From assembly GCA_903951425.1 (NCBI GenBank), contig CAJBBX010000009.1, positions 1 to 62,131 of the forward strand: a stretch of 62,131 nt of DNA, given 5' to 3'. Shown piece after piece: positions 18,514 through 29,719 of this stretch. Made by a program: the position numbers and the translations under genes. The stretch's first letter is position 1. Every line of letters begins with the position of its first letter. Under the pieces are notes generated by a model that was not told where the DNA came from, ran no database searches, and was given only the letters and a program-made list of their open reading frames with translations. This stretch comes from an uncultured Chthonomonas sp. (GTDB lineage: Bacteria > Armatimonadota > Chthonomonadetes > Chthonomonadales > CAJBBX01).

Positions 18514-20274
18514 CTACCTGGCCCCGGCCGGCACGATGGCCACCGCGCCCTCCGGCGCCAGGGTCAAGCACACCTGCCCATCGCGCACCGGGACGCCCCT
18601 CCGGACGGGGGCTTGACCCTCCAGCGTGATCGGCTGCACATCGACCGCGGCCACGCCCGCCCACTCATCGGGGAGCCGCCATGTGCGCTCGGCGTAGCCC
18701 TTGCGGCTGTAGGCGATGATCTCGCGCTGCTTCCAGACGGCCGGCACGAAGAGGTCGTCGTCGTCGCGCAGGATGAAGTCGCCCTTGCGGATGATCCTGC
18801 GGCCGCTCTCCACGCCTGCGGTCACGCCGCCGCTGTAGTGGAGCGTCTCGCCGTCCAGCCGCTCCCGCTCCAGACGGCTCAGGTAGGCCCAAGGGAGGGT
18901 GGCGCGGGAGAACATGCCCAGGAAGCCGGGTAGCCGCTGCAGGTCCTCCTTGAAGATCTCCTCACCATGCATGCTGGAGCCGAAGCGGAAGTCGCCGTCG
19001 CTGCCCCGGTCGGTGCGGCCGCGCGCCATGAGCCGCTCAGGGATCAGCATCTGGTACCCAGGATCGCCGGGGTACCACCAGCTCATCGACTGGAGGCCGG
19101 TGAACCCCTCGCCGGGCGGGTGCGCCCAGAATATGCCCTCGCCGGTCACGTCGAGGCCCTGCTCGCGCCAGTAGTGGAAGATTTTGCGCTGGGTCTCTAC
19201 GTACCGGTCGGGCGTCAGTCCACCGTTCTCCGGCTTGGCGTGCCAGGGGCTGACCGGGTCACCGCTACGGAAGCGGTCGTATTCGGCCCGCTGGGCGATG
19301 AAGACGTCCACGTGGATCGTATGACCTGCGGCCAGTTCCGGGACCCTCTTGATGAGCAGGTCGATCCGCCGCTGGGCCAGGCCGGCTTCCCACTCGCGCG
19401 GGTAGACGACGTTGTACATCTCCTCGCCCTGCATCTGGATGCCGGCCACCAGCAGGCGACCGTCTGCCTCGCGGGCGAAGAGGTCGCGGGCCGCGTACTC
19501 CTCGAACAGGGGGCTCTGGCGGTAGGCGTCCAGCATGTTCAGGTGGAGGCTCACGGTGGTGTGGTAGCGCCGGGCGGCGCGGATGAGCCAGCGGAGGCTC
19601 TCCAGCGCGGTGGCGTCCTCGGTGCGCTTGAGCCTGGGGTTCACCTCGTCCCACGAGGGGTAGCCGTGATCGTGGCCGCCCTTCTGCCAGCCCACGAGGT
19701 AGATGATCTTGGGCATGCCGCGTGTCAGCCTGTCGGTCTTGCGGATCACCTCCAGCGCCTGCTCGAAGGTGCATAGCACGTCGTTCGGCTTCTGGAACAT
19801 GGGATCGGATACCAGGCGCTCCACCGGCTTGCCCTCCATCCCCATGAAGAGCTTCAGGACCAGCGTCTGGTGGTAGTCGCGATAGAAGGGCCGCACGACC
19901 AGGCGGGCCGAGGCGCGGAAGGTCCTGCCGCTGCGGGCCACCTCGGCCTCGACCTCGGCGACGCCGCCCTCGAGCGGCGCCACGCGTCCCCGGACCAGGC
20001 GCGCCACGGCGACTCCGCCGCTGGCTGCCACGGTGCGCACCTGGAGCTTCGCATCGGACAGCGGCAGGCGCCGCGATATGCCGTCGGCATACTGGGCAGT
20101 GAGCGTCAGGGCTGCCGTTCGGCCGGGCTCGCGGACCGGGTTCAGCGTGGTCCGGTCGAGGGTCAGTGTGATGCCCGTCATGGTTGCCGCCTCCCGTCCG
20201 AGGACTTGATGTCGCCCGCCGCCCATCGCAAGGAGCGCCAGCCCGGCGGCCGGCGCCCAGACCCAGATTGCCAT
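18514..20274 (-). CDS. GH101-like endo-alpha-N-acetylgalactosaminidase relative, secreted
   Basis: A 586-residue protein with an N-terminal signal-like segment (VWAPAAGLALLAMGGG), an Ig-like domain (about residues 35-130) and a TIM-barrel. The stretch LVGWQKGGHDHGYPSWDEVN (residues 193-212) closely matches the substrate-site motif of GH101 enzymes, and D323 (HVDVF) and E379 (TGEGIFW) are plausible catalytic residues. It is shorter than classic GH101 proteins, which carry many extra domains. It is downstream of the acetyltransferase and upstream of the MFS gene. An alpha-linked N-acetylgalactosamine substrate is an inference. Confidence 0.65.
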   Translation of the reverse strand: MAIWVWAPAAGLALLAMGGGRHQVLGREAATMTGITLTLDRTTLNPVREPGRTAALTLTAQYADGISRRLPLSDAKLQVRTVAASGGVAVARLVRGRVAPLEGGVAEVEAEVARSGRTFRASARLVVRPFYRDYHQTLVLKLFMGMEGKPVERLVSDPMFQKPNDVLCTFEQALEVIRKTDRLTRGMPKIIYLVGWQKGGHDHGYPSWDEVNPRLKRTEDATALESLRWLIRAARRYHTTVSLHLNMLDAYRQSPLFEEYAARDLFAREADGRLLVAGIQMQGEEMYNVVYPREWEAGLAQRRIDLLIKRVPELAAGHTIHVDVFIAQRAEYDRFRSGDPVSPWHAKPENGGLTPDRYVETQRKIFHYWREQGLDVTGEGIFWAHPPGEGFTGLQSMSWWYPGDPGYQMLIPERLMARGRTDRGSDGDFRFGSSMHGEEIFKEDLQRLPGFLGMFSRATLPWAYLSRLERERLDGETLHYSGGVTAGVESGRRIIRKGDFILRDDDDLFVPAVWKQREIIAYSRKGYAERTWRLPDEWAGVAAVDVQPITLEGQAPVRRGVPVRDGQVCLTLAPEGAVAIVPAGAR

Positions 20275-20306
20275 GATGCGTTCTCTCCTCGTGGCTCGGT
20301 GCAGGC

Positions 20307-21041
20307 TCAGAAGAGCCAGAGGTGGTCGAGGTCCTCGCCGTGGCGCCCCTCGGTGCGGCGCTCGCGAACGACCTTGGCGGGAACGCCTACGGCCACCATG
20401 CCGGCGGGTACATCATGCGAGACGATGGAGCCCGAGCCGACGATGGCCTCCTCGCCGATGGTCACGCCCGGCAGGATCGTGGCGCCCGCGTAGACCTTGG
20501 CTCGGCTGCCGATGGTGACGGGCTGGTAGGTCCGCTCCATGTGCGAGGCCTCGGAGTGGCCGTGGGTGAAGATGCGGACGTCCTCGGCCAGCGCCACGTC
20601 GTCGCCGATGGCGATGCCACCCTTGCTGTCCAGGAACACGCCGCGGTTGAAGAAGACGTTTTGCCCCACCGTGATGAACTGGCCGAAGTTGAACCGCACC
20701 TGCTCCTCGCAGATGAAGGCCGGGCCGCACTGCTGGAAGAGCTTGGCCGCGATGAGCCTGCGGAACGGGATGGAGAAGTTCACCGTGATCGAGGCCGGGC
20801 CGCGGTCGAAGAGGTCCCACAGCGCGTGGAGGTACCGTTGCTCGTCGGTGAAGCCCGGTTCGCGCCCCTTGGGGAGCGTCTCGCTGTAGAGCCGCAGGTG
20901 GTCCAACGCCTCGTCGCTGGGGATCGGCGCCTCGCAGAGCCGGAGGACGCGGCGCATGGAGGCCCCATCCAGGCCAAGGCCGATCAGCTGTGCGGCTTCG
21001 TCGAGGCGCGCCCGAAACGGACGTGTGGAGGTCTCACTCAT
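20307..21041 (-). CDS. Hexapeptide-repeat O-acetyltransferase (maltose/galactoside acetyltransferase type)
   Basis: A 244-residue left-handed beta-helix acetyltransferase. GQFITVGQNVFFNRGVFLDS, GGIAIGDDVALAEDVRIFTH, then KVYAGATILPGVTIGEEAIV and VPAGMVAVGVPAKVVRER are family-typical. The catalytic histidine is likely in FTHGHS. It probably acetylates a sugar hydroxyl with acetyl-CoA in the cytoplasm. The start at 21041 overlaps the GH29 stop codon by ATGA; the longer in-frame extension to 21206 lies inside the GH29 gene. An N-terminal helical domain of about 90 residues precedes the helix. Confidence 0.85.
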   Translation of the reverse strand: MSETSTRPFRARLDEAAQLIGLGLDGASMRRVLRLCEAPIPSDEALDHLRLYSETLPKGREPGFTDEQRYLHALWDLFDRGPASITVNFSIPFRRLIAAKLFQQCGPAFICEEQVRFNFGQFITVGQNVFFNRGVFLDSKGGIAIGDDVALAEDVRIFTHGHSEASHMERTYQPVTIGSRAKVYAGATILPGVTIGEEAIVGSGSIVSHDVPAGMVAVGVPAKVVRERRTEGRHGEDLDHLWLF

Positions 21042-22384
21042 GGCTTCACCTTCGGCGCCGCATCGACGCAGTAGACCGCCAGCCGGCGCAGCGAAGGCTC
21101 GGCCACGGAGCGGAGGCAGCGCCAGCGAACCCGGCTCACCTCGGTCGGCGCGAACCGGTCGATCTTCTTGTGGCCGATCGCCTCGCCGCGGCATAGCTCG
21201 CGCCACTGCCCGCCCACGAGCCCTTCAATGACATACTCGCGGACCCGCTCGCCCTGCGTGATCGTCTCCATGGTGATCACATGATCGATGCGTGTGCGTT
21301 TGCGCATCGGCAGCTCCACCGCGGCGCCGCTGCCCGAGGTCTGGGCCAGGCATCGGCCGAAGCGGCGGCGGATCTCGTCGCCGAACTCCTTGTAGCGGCG
21401 CATATCGGCCTCGGGGATCAGCCCGTCCGGCCCCGGGTTGGCGTTCAGCAGCAGGTTGCAGTTGTGGCCCACGGAGCGGTAGTAGCGATCCATGAGCTGA
21501 TCCACGCTGAAGAGGCGGCCCTCGGTGTTTGGCTCCCACATCCATGTGCCAGCACGGACCGGCACGTCGCACTCGCCCGGCAGCCAGCGGACGCCGTCGG
21601 GGTCGCCGGGACCGGCGTAGTCGCGCTCGGCGGGCACGGTGGCCCAGCAGGGGTAGGGCGCCACGCCGTCCTCGTTGCCGATCCAGCGGATCGTGGCCGC
21701 CGGTCCCTGGAAGACGGTGGCATTGGGCTGCCGCTTCCGCAGGATGGAGAGCATGTCTGGGCCGCCCTTGTCGGGGTCCAGCACGCCGCCGTCGAACCAG
21801 ATCTCGGCGAGCTTGCCGTAGCGGCCCCAGAGCTCGTTCAGCATCCCCTCGCAGATGCGGGCGTAGCGCGCCTGCTCGTCGGGCGTGCCGCCGCGGCCCC
21901 GGTTCACCAGGCCGGGGTTGTCGACCTCCAGGTAGCCGTTGCAGCCCATGTGGGCGTAGATGCCGGGCTTGATGCCGAACTTGCGGCACGAGCGTACGAA
22001 GTCGCGCACGATATCGCCCTGGCCGTTCTGGAACGGCGACTGATTCATGCCGAAGGGGTAGAGGTCGCTCTGCCAGAGCATGAAGCCGCTCCCGTGCTTG
22101 GCGGTGAGCACGGCGTACTTGGCGCCCATGGCGCGGGCGGCCTCCAGCCACTGGTCCGTGTTCAGCTTGGTGGGGTTGAAGAGCTCCGGTCCTGGGCGCG
22201 TCTCATACTGCCGGTGGTCCCAGCCGGGCTTGAAGACGTTCATGTCGTAGTGGATAAACATGCCCAGCTCCATCTCCTGCCAGGCGGCCTGGACGGGCGT
22301 GGGCTTGGGCAGGGCCTGGTCGGCGTGGGCGGTCATCGCGGCCATGAGGAGCATGGCTCCGGGCAAGGCAAGGCGCAGCGGCAT
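21038..22384 (-). CDS. Alpha-L-fucosidase (GH29), secreted
   Basis: A 448-residue enzyme with signal peptide (residues 1-21). GH29 features are MELGMFIHYDMNVF, YAVLTAKHGSGFMLW, and the nucleophile region EIWFDGG (D198). The C-terminal part (after about residue 340) is a beta-rich galactose-binding-like domain. It should remove terminal alpha-linked fucose from glycans outside the cytoplasm. An AGGAGGT ribosome site lies 8 bases before the start. It is the first gene of the minus-strand run that ends with the MFS transporter. Confidence 0.88.
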   Translation of the reverse strand: MPLRLALPGAMLLMAAMTAHADQALPKPTPVQAAWQEMELGMFIHYDMNVFKPGWDHRQYETRPGPELFNPTKLNTDQWLEAARAMGAKYAVLTAKHGSGFMLWQSDLYPFGMNQSPFQNGQGDIVRDFVRSCRKFGIKPGIYAHMGCNGYLEVDNPGLVNRGRGGTPDEQARYARICEGMLNELWGRYGKLAEIWFDGGVLDPDKGGPDMLSILRKRQPNATVFQGPAATIRWIGNEDGVAPYPCWATVPAERDYAGPGDPDGVRWLPGECDVPVRAGTWMWEPNTEGRLFSVDQLMDRYYRSVGHNCNLLLNANPGPDGLIPEADMRRYKEFGDEIRRRFGRCLAQTSGSGAAVELPMRKRTRIDHVITMETITQGERVREYVIEGLVGGQWRELCRGEAIGHKKIDRFAPTEVSRVRWRCLRSVAEPSLRRLAVYCVDAAPKVKP

Positions 22385-22479
22385 GGGATGGACCTCCTGC
22401 TCGGCATGGGTGGCTGTACCTCTCCGGTACTCTATGCATGGAAGCGGCGCCCGGCATGGGCGTCAACCGGGAGATAGAT

Positions 22480-24189
22480 ATGACATCCGGCAGCGAAATC
22501 CTCCGAGATGCGGCGGCATTGGCCGGTTGCGTCCTATGTATGGCAAGCGCCGGAGCGGCCGAGGGCGGAGCCTCGCGGCGCATCTGGCCCATGGGACCGC
22601 CGCCCGCGGCCGTGGTGGATGTGGTGGACGTCTCCGCGCAGACCCCCGCCATGCGCCTGACGCTGACCATGCTGCAGGGGCTGGCCAACCGCGGCCCCCG
22701 CTCGGCGGTCTACCTGTTGCACCCGGGGCCGTCCGACGCGTTCTGGCTCGAGCACCTGAAGCGCAAGGGCTACGTGCGCGCGTCGAAGACGCTGGCCCCG
22801 GCCGATATGACCGGGCGCTACGGCCGCTGCTACCGTAAGGTCTTCATCTACGACCCCGCCCTCACGGGGAGCATGAACGCCGCCGTCATGCTCGGATCGC
22901 TGGAGGCCGGCCTCGCCTGCGCGCCGGACGACGCCCAGCGGCTGGCGGGCGGCAGGCCCATCGTGGACCTGCGCGGCCGATGGCGCACCAACGCCGAGGC
23001 GTTGGAATGGGCGCGCGGCCGTCTGCTCCCGCGCATGAGCAAGCGTCTCCTCGCCTCCATGAACCCGCAGGCGGCCGAGATCTCGCACTACGACTACCTG
23101 GTGGCCAACCGCGTCTTCACCTTCTGGATCACCGGCGAGGAGAAGAGCGACGGCGCCGCTCGCGACCACAGGGCCGAGCGCGCCGTGGTGGAGAAGGTGC
23201 TGCAGGCCTCGCGCCCCAACATTCCGGTAGCGGGCTTCTGGTTCACCGGCGCCGACCCCGGCATCAACGAGTACACCGGCGTGGGGATGGCTGGGGAGAC
23301 GGGTCAGTACACGCTCGTGACGAGCCTCTGCGGCAACATCACGCTGCTCAGCGGCGTGAAGGTGGATTGGCCCGCCGCGGTGCGACGTTACCAGGCGCGC
23401 CTGGCAGAGCGGACGGCCCCGGCGTTGGACCGGTCGAAGGTCTACATCTGCTTCGAGTTCACCGAGTCCGGCGACTCGCCCTTCTACCTGCAGCACGTGC
23501 AGTGGAAGCAGTGGCAAGACCCCCAGCGCGGCAATCTCCCCTTCAACTGGAACGTAGGCCCCGCCGTGCTGGACCTTGCCCCGGCCATCATGGAGCGCTT
23601 CTACGACGACGCCACGCCGAACGACTTCTTCTTCGTCGCCCTCTCCGGCGCGGGTTACAACCACCCCTACCGCAACCTCTTCGCGAAGGTGAAGGAGCCC
23701 GGGCGCGCCTGGAGCGAGTACCTGCGGCAGACGCGCGACTACATGCGGAGGATGGGACTGCGAGACCTGCAACTCTACACCGACTCGTGGAAGCCCTTCG
23801 ACCGGAAGAAGCTGGACCCGGTCACGCTCCGGTTCATCGAGGGCATCCCGGAGGTCCGCTCGGTCGAACTGGGCATGGGCCGCGACGGCGAGCTGACCGG
23901 CGACAACGGCAACTACCGTGTGGGGAGCCGATCCGTGCTGGTCTCACACTGCCTGACGCGGTGGGATACCGGCTTCGGCTCGCGCACCAAGGAGCAGAAC
24001 ATCGACTGGCTTGTGAACGACGTCCGGGCCCATGCGCCCACCGCCCGCCCCGGCTTCATGCACGCCATGGCGCTGAGCTGGGCGTACAATCCCACCGAGT
24101 ACGTAGAGGTCATGCGGCGCCTGGGCCCGGAGTACGTGCCGGTCACCCTGGCCGAATACGTCCGCCTGTTCAACGAAGCGAACCCGTAG
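22480..24189 (+). CDS. Secreted GxGYxYP-domain protein (putative glycoside hydrolase)
   Basis: A 569-residue protein. I chose ATG at 22480 because GGGAGA lies a few bases upstream and the result starts with a signal-like segment (AALAGCVLCMASAGAA). ATG at 22438 is a possible longer start. LSGAGYNHPYRNLF matches the GxGYxYP family signature with His in place of the second Tyr. The N-terminal part (RLTLTMLQGLANRGPRSAVYLL) matches the companion N-terminal domain. The family is found beside glycosidases and is suspected to act on carbohydrates, but no reaction is established. It is divergent from the GH29 operon. Confidence 0.72.
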   Translation: MTSGSEILRDAAALAGCVLCMASAGAAEGGASRRIWPMGPPPAAVVDVVDVSAQTPAMRLTLTMLQGLANRGPRSAVYLLHPGPSDAFWLEHLKRKGYVRASKTLAPADMTGRYGRCYRKVFIYDPALTGSMNAAVMLGSLEAGLACAPDDAQRLAGGRPIVDLRGRWRTNAEALEWARGRLLPRMSKRLLASMNPQAAEISHYDYLVANRVFTFWITGEEKSDGAARDHRAERAVVEKVLQASRPNIPVAGFWFTGADPGINEYTGVGMAGETGQYTLVTSLCGNITLLSGVKVDWPAAVRRYQARLAERTAPALDRSKVYICFEFTESGDSPFYLQHVQWKQWQDPQRGNLPFNWNVGPAVLDLAPAIMERFYDDATPNDFFFVALSGAGYNHPYRNLFAKVKEPGRAWSEYLRQTRDYMRRMGLRDLQLYTDSWKPFDRKKLDPVTLRFIEGIPEVRSVELGMGRDGELTGDNGNYRVGSRSVLVSHCLTRWDTGFGSRTKEQNIDWLVNDVRAHAPTARPGFMHAMALSWAYNPTEYVEVMRRLGPEYVPVTLAEYVRLFNEANP

Positions 24190-24219
24190 GGGCGGCCACG
24201 GGGGGCCGCCCCGCGGCGG

Positions 24220-24531
24220 CTACAGGGCCTGCGGGGCATGGGGGCCGACGCGGTGGGCATCGGTGGCGGCGCAGAGCACGCGCCACTCGAACCGCGCCCG
24301 TCGGGCGGACCGGGCGATGGCCTCGGACGATCGTCGAACACCCGCCGCGCTGAGCGCCAGGAGCATGACGAACGGCGGAGCGAAGAGCAGAGCCACGCAG
24401 ACGGCCGCGCAGACCGCGGAGGCCGCCAGGGCGGTCGCCCATCCCGCGGCGGCCACCACGGACCGAGCCACGGGGACGAATGCCGAGATCGGCGTCACGG
24501 CCCAGGCTGCCAGATGGAATCGCTGATGCAT
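24220..24531 (-). CDS. Small two-helix membrane protein, unknown
   Basis: A 103-residue protein with two hydrophobic stretches (about residues 6-30 and 33-60) and a basic, arginine-rich C-terminus (RRSSEAIARSARRARFEW). I placed the start at 24531 because GAGGAGGT lies 6 bases upstream on the minus strand, an excellent ribosome site, so this is probably a real gene. The family is not recognised. It is convergent with the GxGYxYP gene; the next gene upstream on the same strand, sdhB, is 306 bases away. Confidence 0.5.
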   Translation of the reverse strand: MHQRFHLAAWAVTPISAFVPVARSVVAAAGWATALAASAVCAAVCVALLFAPPFVMLLALSAAGVRRSSEAIARSARRARFEWRVLCAATDAHRVGPHAPQAL

Positions 24532-24687
24532 CGTACACCTCCTCGGGCGCCGGGCCTGTCCCATGGTCGGGAACGACCGGTCCCTGCACCCTTCACAACC
24601 CTACAGACGACCCGGTTATGAAGGAGATATGAGGGCGGTGAGGCGTAGCGAAAGGCGAGTGGCGAATCGTAAGGCCGTGGCCGTGCT

Positions 24688-24737
24688 CCTTCCCCTTGCG
24701 CGATGCAGTCGCGGAGGGGGAAGGCCGGGATGGGGGT
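24688..24737 (-). repeat. Hairpin repeat family 1, copy A
   Basis: An 8-bp stem, CCTTCCCC at 24688-24695 and GGGGAAGG at 24717-24724, followed by GGGATGGGGGT. Read on the minus strand it begins ACCCCCATCCCGG and matches copies B and C, which are read on the plus strand. Loop sequence differs between copies, while the arms and the flanking C-rich block are kept. Confidence 0.65.
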
Positions 24738-24784
24738 AGCTGTTGGGCTATTGGGATGTAACAGTCATTGCGATAACGGCAAGG

Positions 24785-24826
24785 ACCCCCACCCCAGCCC
24801 TCCCCCTGCTTCGCAAGAGGAGGGAG
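24785..24826 (+). repeat. Hairpin repeat family 1, copy B
   Basis: Begins ACCCCCACCCCAGCCC, with arms CCCTCC (24798-24803) and GGAGGG (24819-24824). It is related to copy A in opposite orientation. The stem is less regular than in copies A and C. It lies directly downstream of sdhB on that gene's strand and might act as a terminator, although there is no U tract. Confidence 0.55.
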
Positions 24827-24837
24827 CGAAGCGCCGC

Positions 24838-25605
24838 CTACACGCTGCTGAGCGGCTCGGGCTTCTCGAAGAGGCTACCGGAGAGGTAGTCCCGATTGAG
24901 CCTTGCGATGAAGTCGATGCTGATGCCCTTGGGGCAGGCCGCCTCGCACTCGCCGTGATTGGAGCAACCGCCGAAGCCGAGTTCGTTCATCTTGGCGACC
25001 ATGCGCAGGGCGCGCTGGCGCCGCTCGGGCTGGCCCTGGGGCAGGAGGCCGAGGTGGGAGACCTTGGCGGCCGTGAAGAGCATGGCCGAGGCGTTGGGGC
25101 ACGCGGCAATGCAGGCGCCGCAGCCGATACAGGCCGCGGCATCCATGGATCGATCCGCCACCGGCTTGGCGATGAGCATGGCGTTGGCTTCGGGTGCGCT
25201 GCCCGTGCGGGCCGAGATGAAGCCGCCGGCCTGCACGATGGCATCCAGCGCCGACCGGTCGATGATCAGGTCCTTGAGCACAGGGAGCGCCCGCGCCCGG
25301 AATGGCTCCACCACCACCGTCTCGCCGTCCTTGAAGTGGCGCATGAAGAGCTGGCACGCCGTGGTGAGCTTCTGCGGCCCGTGGGCTACGCCGCTGACCA
25401 TGAAGCCGCAAGCGCCGCAGATGCCCTCGCGGCAGTCGCTGTCGAAGGCCACCGGCCGCTCGCCCTTCAGGGTCAGGCGCTCGTTCAGCACGTCGAGCAT
25501 CTCGAGGAACGACATATCCTCGGCCACATCGTCCACGGGATAGGCGACGAACTTGCCCTTGTCCCGGGGGCCATCCTGCCGCCAGATGCGAAGTGTCAGT
25601 TTCAT
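24838..25605 (-). CDS. sdhB: Succinate dehydrogenase/fumarate reductase iron-sulfur subunit
   Basis: A 255-residue subunit that passes electrons between flavoprotein and membrane quinone. It has all three clusters: [2Fe-2S] ligands C58, C63, C66 and C84 (DCREGICGACG), [4Fe-4S] C159, C162, C165 (CIGCGAC) with C169, and the third cluster C214, C220, C224 (CSNHGECEAACP). The order sdhC-sdhA-sdhB with a single cytochrome b subunit is the non-classical type B arrangement. The direction (succinate oxidation or fumarate reduction) cannot be told. Confidence 0.94.
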   Translation of the reverse strand: MKLTLRIWRQDGPRDKGKFVAYPVDDVAEDMSFLEMLDVLNERLTLKGERPVAFDSDCREGICGACGFMVSGVAHGPQKLTTACQLFMRHFKDGETVVVEPFRARALPVLKDLIIDRSALDAIVQAGGFISARTGSAPEANAMLIAKPVADRSMDAAACIGCGACIAACPNASAMLFTAAKVSHLGLLPQGQPERRQRALRMVAKMNELGFGGCSNHGECEAACPKGISIDFIARLNRDYLSGSLFEKPEPLSSV

Positions 25606-25624
25606 AGGATCCGCTCCGTGGCCG

Positions 25625-27541
<1,917 letters not shown>

Positions 27542-27566
27542 GGCGTCATCCTCCCAGTCGCCGCCG

Positions 27567-28223
27567 TCATCGAACCCATCCCGCAAGCACGGCTACCGGG
27601 ATCGAGATGTAGCCCGCCACGATGGCCGCGGCCACCGCCGGACCCACCATGCGCCGCCACGGCTTGTAGCCCGGCCCGCTGAGGCCCAGCGTGTGCGCCA
27701 TGCTCCAGGCGCCGTGGAAGAGGTGCGCGCCGAGCAGCAGCATGGCCGCGATGTAGACGGCGGAGATGGCCGGCTGCTGGAACGAGAGGACCACGTTTCG
27801 GTAGACGTCGTGCGGGCTGTAGCCAGGCCCCGTCCGCAGGAACGTGAACATCATGAGGTGGTAGATCACGTAGAGCAGCACCGTGGACCCCGTGTAGATC
27901 ATGGTCCGCGCCGCGAAGCTGGTCTCAAGGGAGCGCTTCGTGGCGTATCCCTGCGGCCGCGCCTGCTGATTGGCCACGGTGACCATGAGGCTGGAGTAGA
28001 TGTGCAGCAGGAAGCAGGCCATCACTCCCGCCCGCATGATCCAGATGACCTCGCCCGTGCTCTTCAGGAAGGCCGCGTAGCCGTTAAGGTGCTCGGGGCC
28101 GAAGAATATCTGGACGTTCCCCAGCAGGTGGCCTATCAGGAAGAGGAAGAGCGCGGCGCCTGTGATGGCCATGGCGCCCTTCTTACCCAGCAACGTGCGG
28201 TACGACGCAAGCACCGCCAACAT
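27567..28223 (-). CDS. sdhC: Succinate dehydrogenase cytochrome b subunit (type B)
   Basis: A 218-residue membrane anchor with five hydrophobic helices and candidate haem ligands among several helix histidines ([36 protein letters not shown]). It binds haem b and quinone and fixes the SdhAB heads to the membrane. The start at 28223 is preceded by GGAGGA; longer versions up to 28289 lack such a site. It is first in the operon, with a possible promoter just upstream. Confidence 0.93.
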   Translation of the reverse strand: MLAVLASYRTLLGKKGAMAITGAALFLFLIGHLLGNVQIFFGPEHLNGYAAFLKSTGEVIWIMRAGVMACFLLHIYSSLMVTVANQQARPQGYATKRSLETSFAARTMIYTGSTVLLYVIYHLMMFTFLRTGPGYSPHDVYRNVVLSFQQPAISAVYIAAMLLLGAHLFHGAWSMAHTLGLSGPGYKPWRRMVGPAVAAAIVAGYISIPVAVLAGWVR

Positions 28224-28272
28224 GTCTTCCTCCATTCCCGACCGGCCGGGCTTCTGCGCCCGTGATTGCCAG

Positions 28273-28278
28273 ACTATA
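28273..28278 (-). promoter_or_regulatory. Possible -10 box of the sdhCAB promoter
   Basis: TATAGT on the minus strand, about 50 bases before the sdhC start. No good -35 box is seen 17 bases upstream (TTCGCC), so this is a weak call based on position and the -10 match only. Confidence 0.3.
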
Positions 28279-28480
28279 GCACCTGCCACGCAGCCGGCGA
28301 AAGGCCACAGTGGGCCATACGGGTAGACGGCCCCTCCGGATTCCCGCCGCCGGCCTCGGACGCCACTCCGTTTGCACGGCTACGGCGGCGTTCGTTCGGT
28401 ACACTACACGCAATCTGAGCGCCTGGCGGACCGGATTCGCCGAGGACGCAGAACCCAAATCACGTCAGAGGGAGTGCGAC

Positions 28481-29719
28481 ATGCCCGGAGTGCAGGATAT
28501 CGCCATCATACGGGAGCTGGCCCGGCAGGTGGCCGAGGTCGCGGCTCTGCCCGTGCAGGAGGAGAAGCGCCGCCTCTGGCGGAAGCTGAACGGCCTCAAG
28601 CCCGAGCGGCCCATGGTGATGATCGACCAGGTCTGCTGGAACGAGATGAACGTCGATGACGCCCTCACGCTCCAGTGCGAGGATGCCGAGTGCCGTGGCT
28701 ATGAGTGGGCCCTGCGGAGCACCCTCTTCCAGTGGCGCAACTTCCCGGTGGACATGGTGGTGGAGCCCTTCATCCGGGTGCCCAAGGCGATCGCCAACAC
28801 CGGCTTCGGCATCCGCGTGCAGGAGGACATCGCTGTCGGCGATCCTACGAACTCAGTGGTGGGCCACATGTTCACCAACCAGTTCGAGACCGAGGAGGAC
28901 CTGCAGAAGATCCAGATGCCTCAGGTCAGCCACATCCAGTCCGAGACCGACCGCCGCCTGGCCGTGGCCCACGAGCTGTTCGACGGGATCATCGACATCC
29001 GGGCCGAGGGCGCCGACCTGAACCTCTCGCTCTGGGACCCCATCAGCACCTGGATGGGAGTGCAGGGAGCCCTCTACAAGATCGCCGACGAGCCGGACTA
29101 CATGCACCGCCTGGTGGGCCGCATGACCGACGGCTACAGCGCCATGCTGGACCAGCTCGAGGAGCAGGGCCTCCTTTGCGGGCCGCAGAGCCTCATCCAC
29201 TGCACCGGCGCCTGGACCGACGACCTGCCGGCTTGCGGCTATGACCCGGCCAAGCCCCGCTGCGCCGACCTCTGGGGCATGGGCCTCGCCCAGATGTTCT
29301 CCACCGTCTCGCCGAAGATGTTCAAGGAGTACGAGGTCGACTACGCGAGCAAGCTCTTCAGCCGCTTCGGGCTCACCTACTACGGCTGCTGCGACCCGCT
29401 GGACGGCAAGATGCGCGAGGTCCGCATGATCCCGCACGTCCGCAAGGTCTCCATGAGCCCGTGGGCCAACCAGGAGAAGGGCGCCGCGAACATCGCCGGC
29501 GACTTCGTCTTCAGCCGCAAGCCCAACCCCGCCTTCCTGGCGTGGGACAACTACGCGCTGGACGCCGTCCGCGAGGACCTGGTGACCACGCGCGAAGTCT
29601 GCAAGCGGAACGGATGCCCGCTGGAGTTCATCCTGAAGGACATCAGCACCGTCCGCTACGAGCCGCAGCGCTTGTTCGACTGGGCCCGCGTGGCCATGGA
29701 GGTCGCCGAGGGAGGGTAG
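28481..29719 (+). CDS. Uroporphyrinogen decarboxylase-superfamily protein
   Basis: A 412-residue protein of the UroD/corrinoid methyltransferase superfamily (WDPISTWMGVQGALYKIADEPDYMHRLV and LFSRFGLTYYGCCDPLDGKM regions). True UroD has about 350 residues and different substrate-site arginines, so haem synthesis is unlikely. The IHCTG and YGCCDP segments could form a zinc site such as in MtaA-type methyltransferases, but the His-x-Cys spacing is not exact. A GAGGGA ribosome site precedes 28481. Members of this group are often near sugar-degradation genes; the substrate is unknown. Confidence 0.7.
   Translation: MPGVQDIAIIRELARQVAEVAALPVQEEKRRLWRKLNGLKPERPMVMIDQVCWNEMNVDDALTLQCEDAECRGYEWALRSTLFQWRNFPVDMVVEPFIRVPKAIANTGFGIRVQEDIAVGDPTNSVVGHMFTNQFETEEDLQKIQMPQVSHIQSETDRRLAVAHELFDGIIDIRAEGADLNLSLWDPISTWMGVQGALYKIADEPDYMHRLVGRMTDGYSAMLDQLEEQGLLCGPQSLIHCTGAWTDDLPACGYDPAKPRCADLWGMGLAQMFSTVSPKMFKEYEVDYASKLFSRFGLTYYGCCDPLDGKMREVRMIPHVRKVSMSPWANQEKGAANIAGDFVFSRKPNPAFLAWDNYALDAVREDLVTTREVCKRNGCPLEFILKDISTVRYEPQRLFDWARVAMEVAEGG

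Larger units (their letters stand above)
24532..24837. other. Intergenic stretch with an inverted pair of hairpin repeats
   Basis: No convincing gene. It holds two copies of a pyrimidine-rich hairpin repeat in opposite orientation (24688-24737 and 24785-24826), about 47 bases apart. A 36-codon open frame at 24629 has a GGAG only two bases before its ATG and runs into the first repeat, so I do not call it. The second repeat begins 12 bases after the sdhB stop and may end that transcript. Confidence 0.6.

Noticed and set aside
22427-22440. Leaderless start for the GxGYxYP gene at 22438
   Set aside because: A TACTCT box is near the ATG, but there is no -35 box, and ATG 22480 has a ribosome site and gives a better signal peptide.
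24629-24739. 36-codon open frame preceded by AAGGAG
   Set aside because: The Shine-Dalgarno-like sequence is only two bases from the ATG, the peptide is arginine/glycine-rich without pattern, and it runs through a hairpin repeat.
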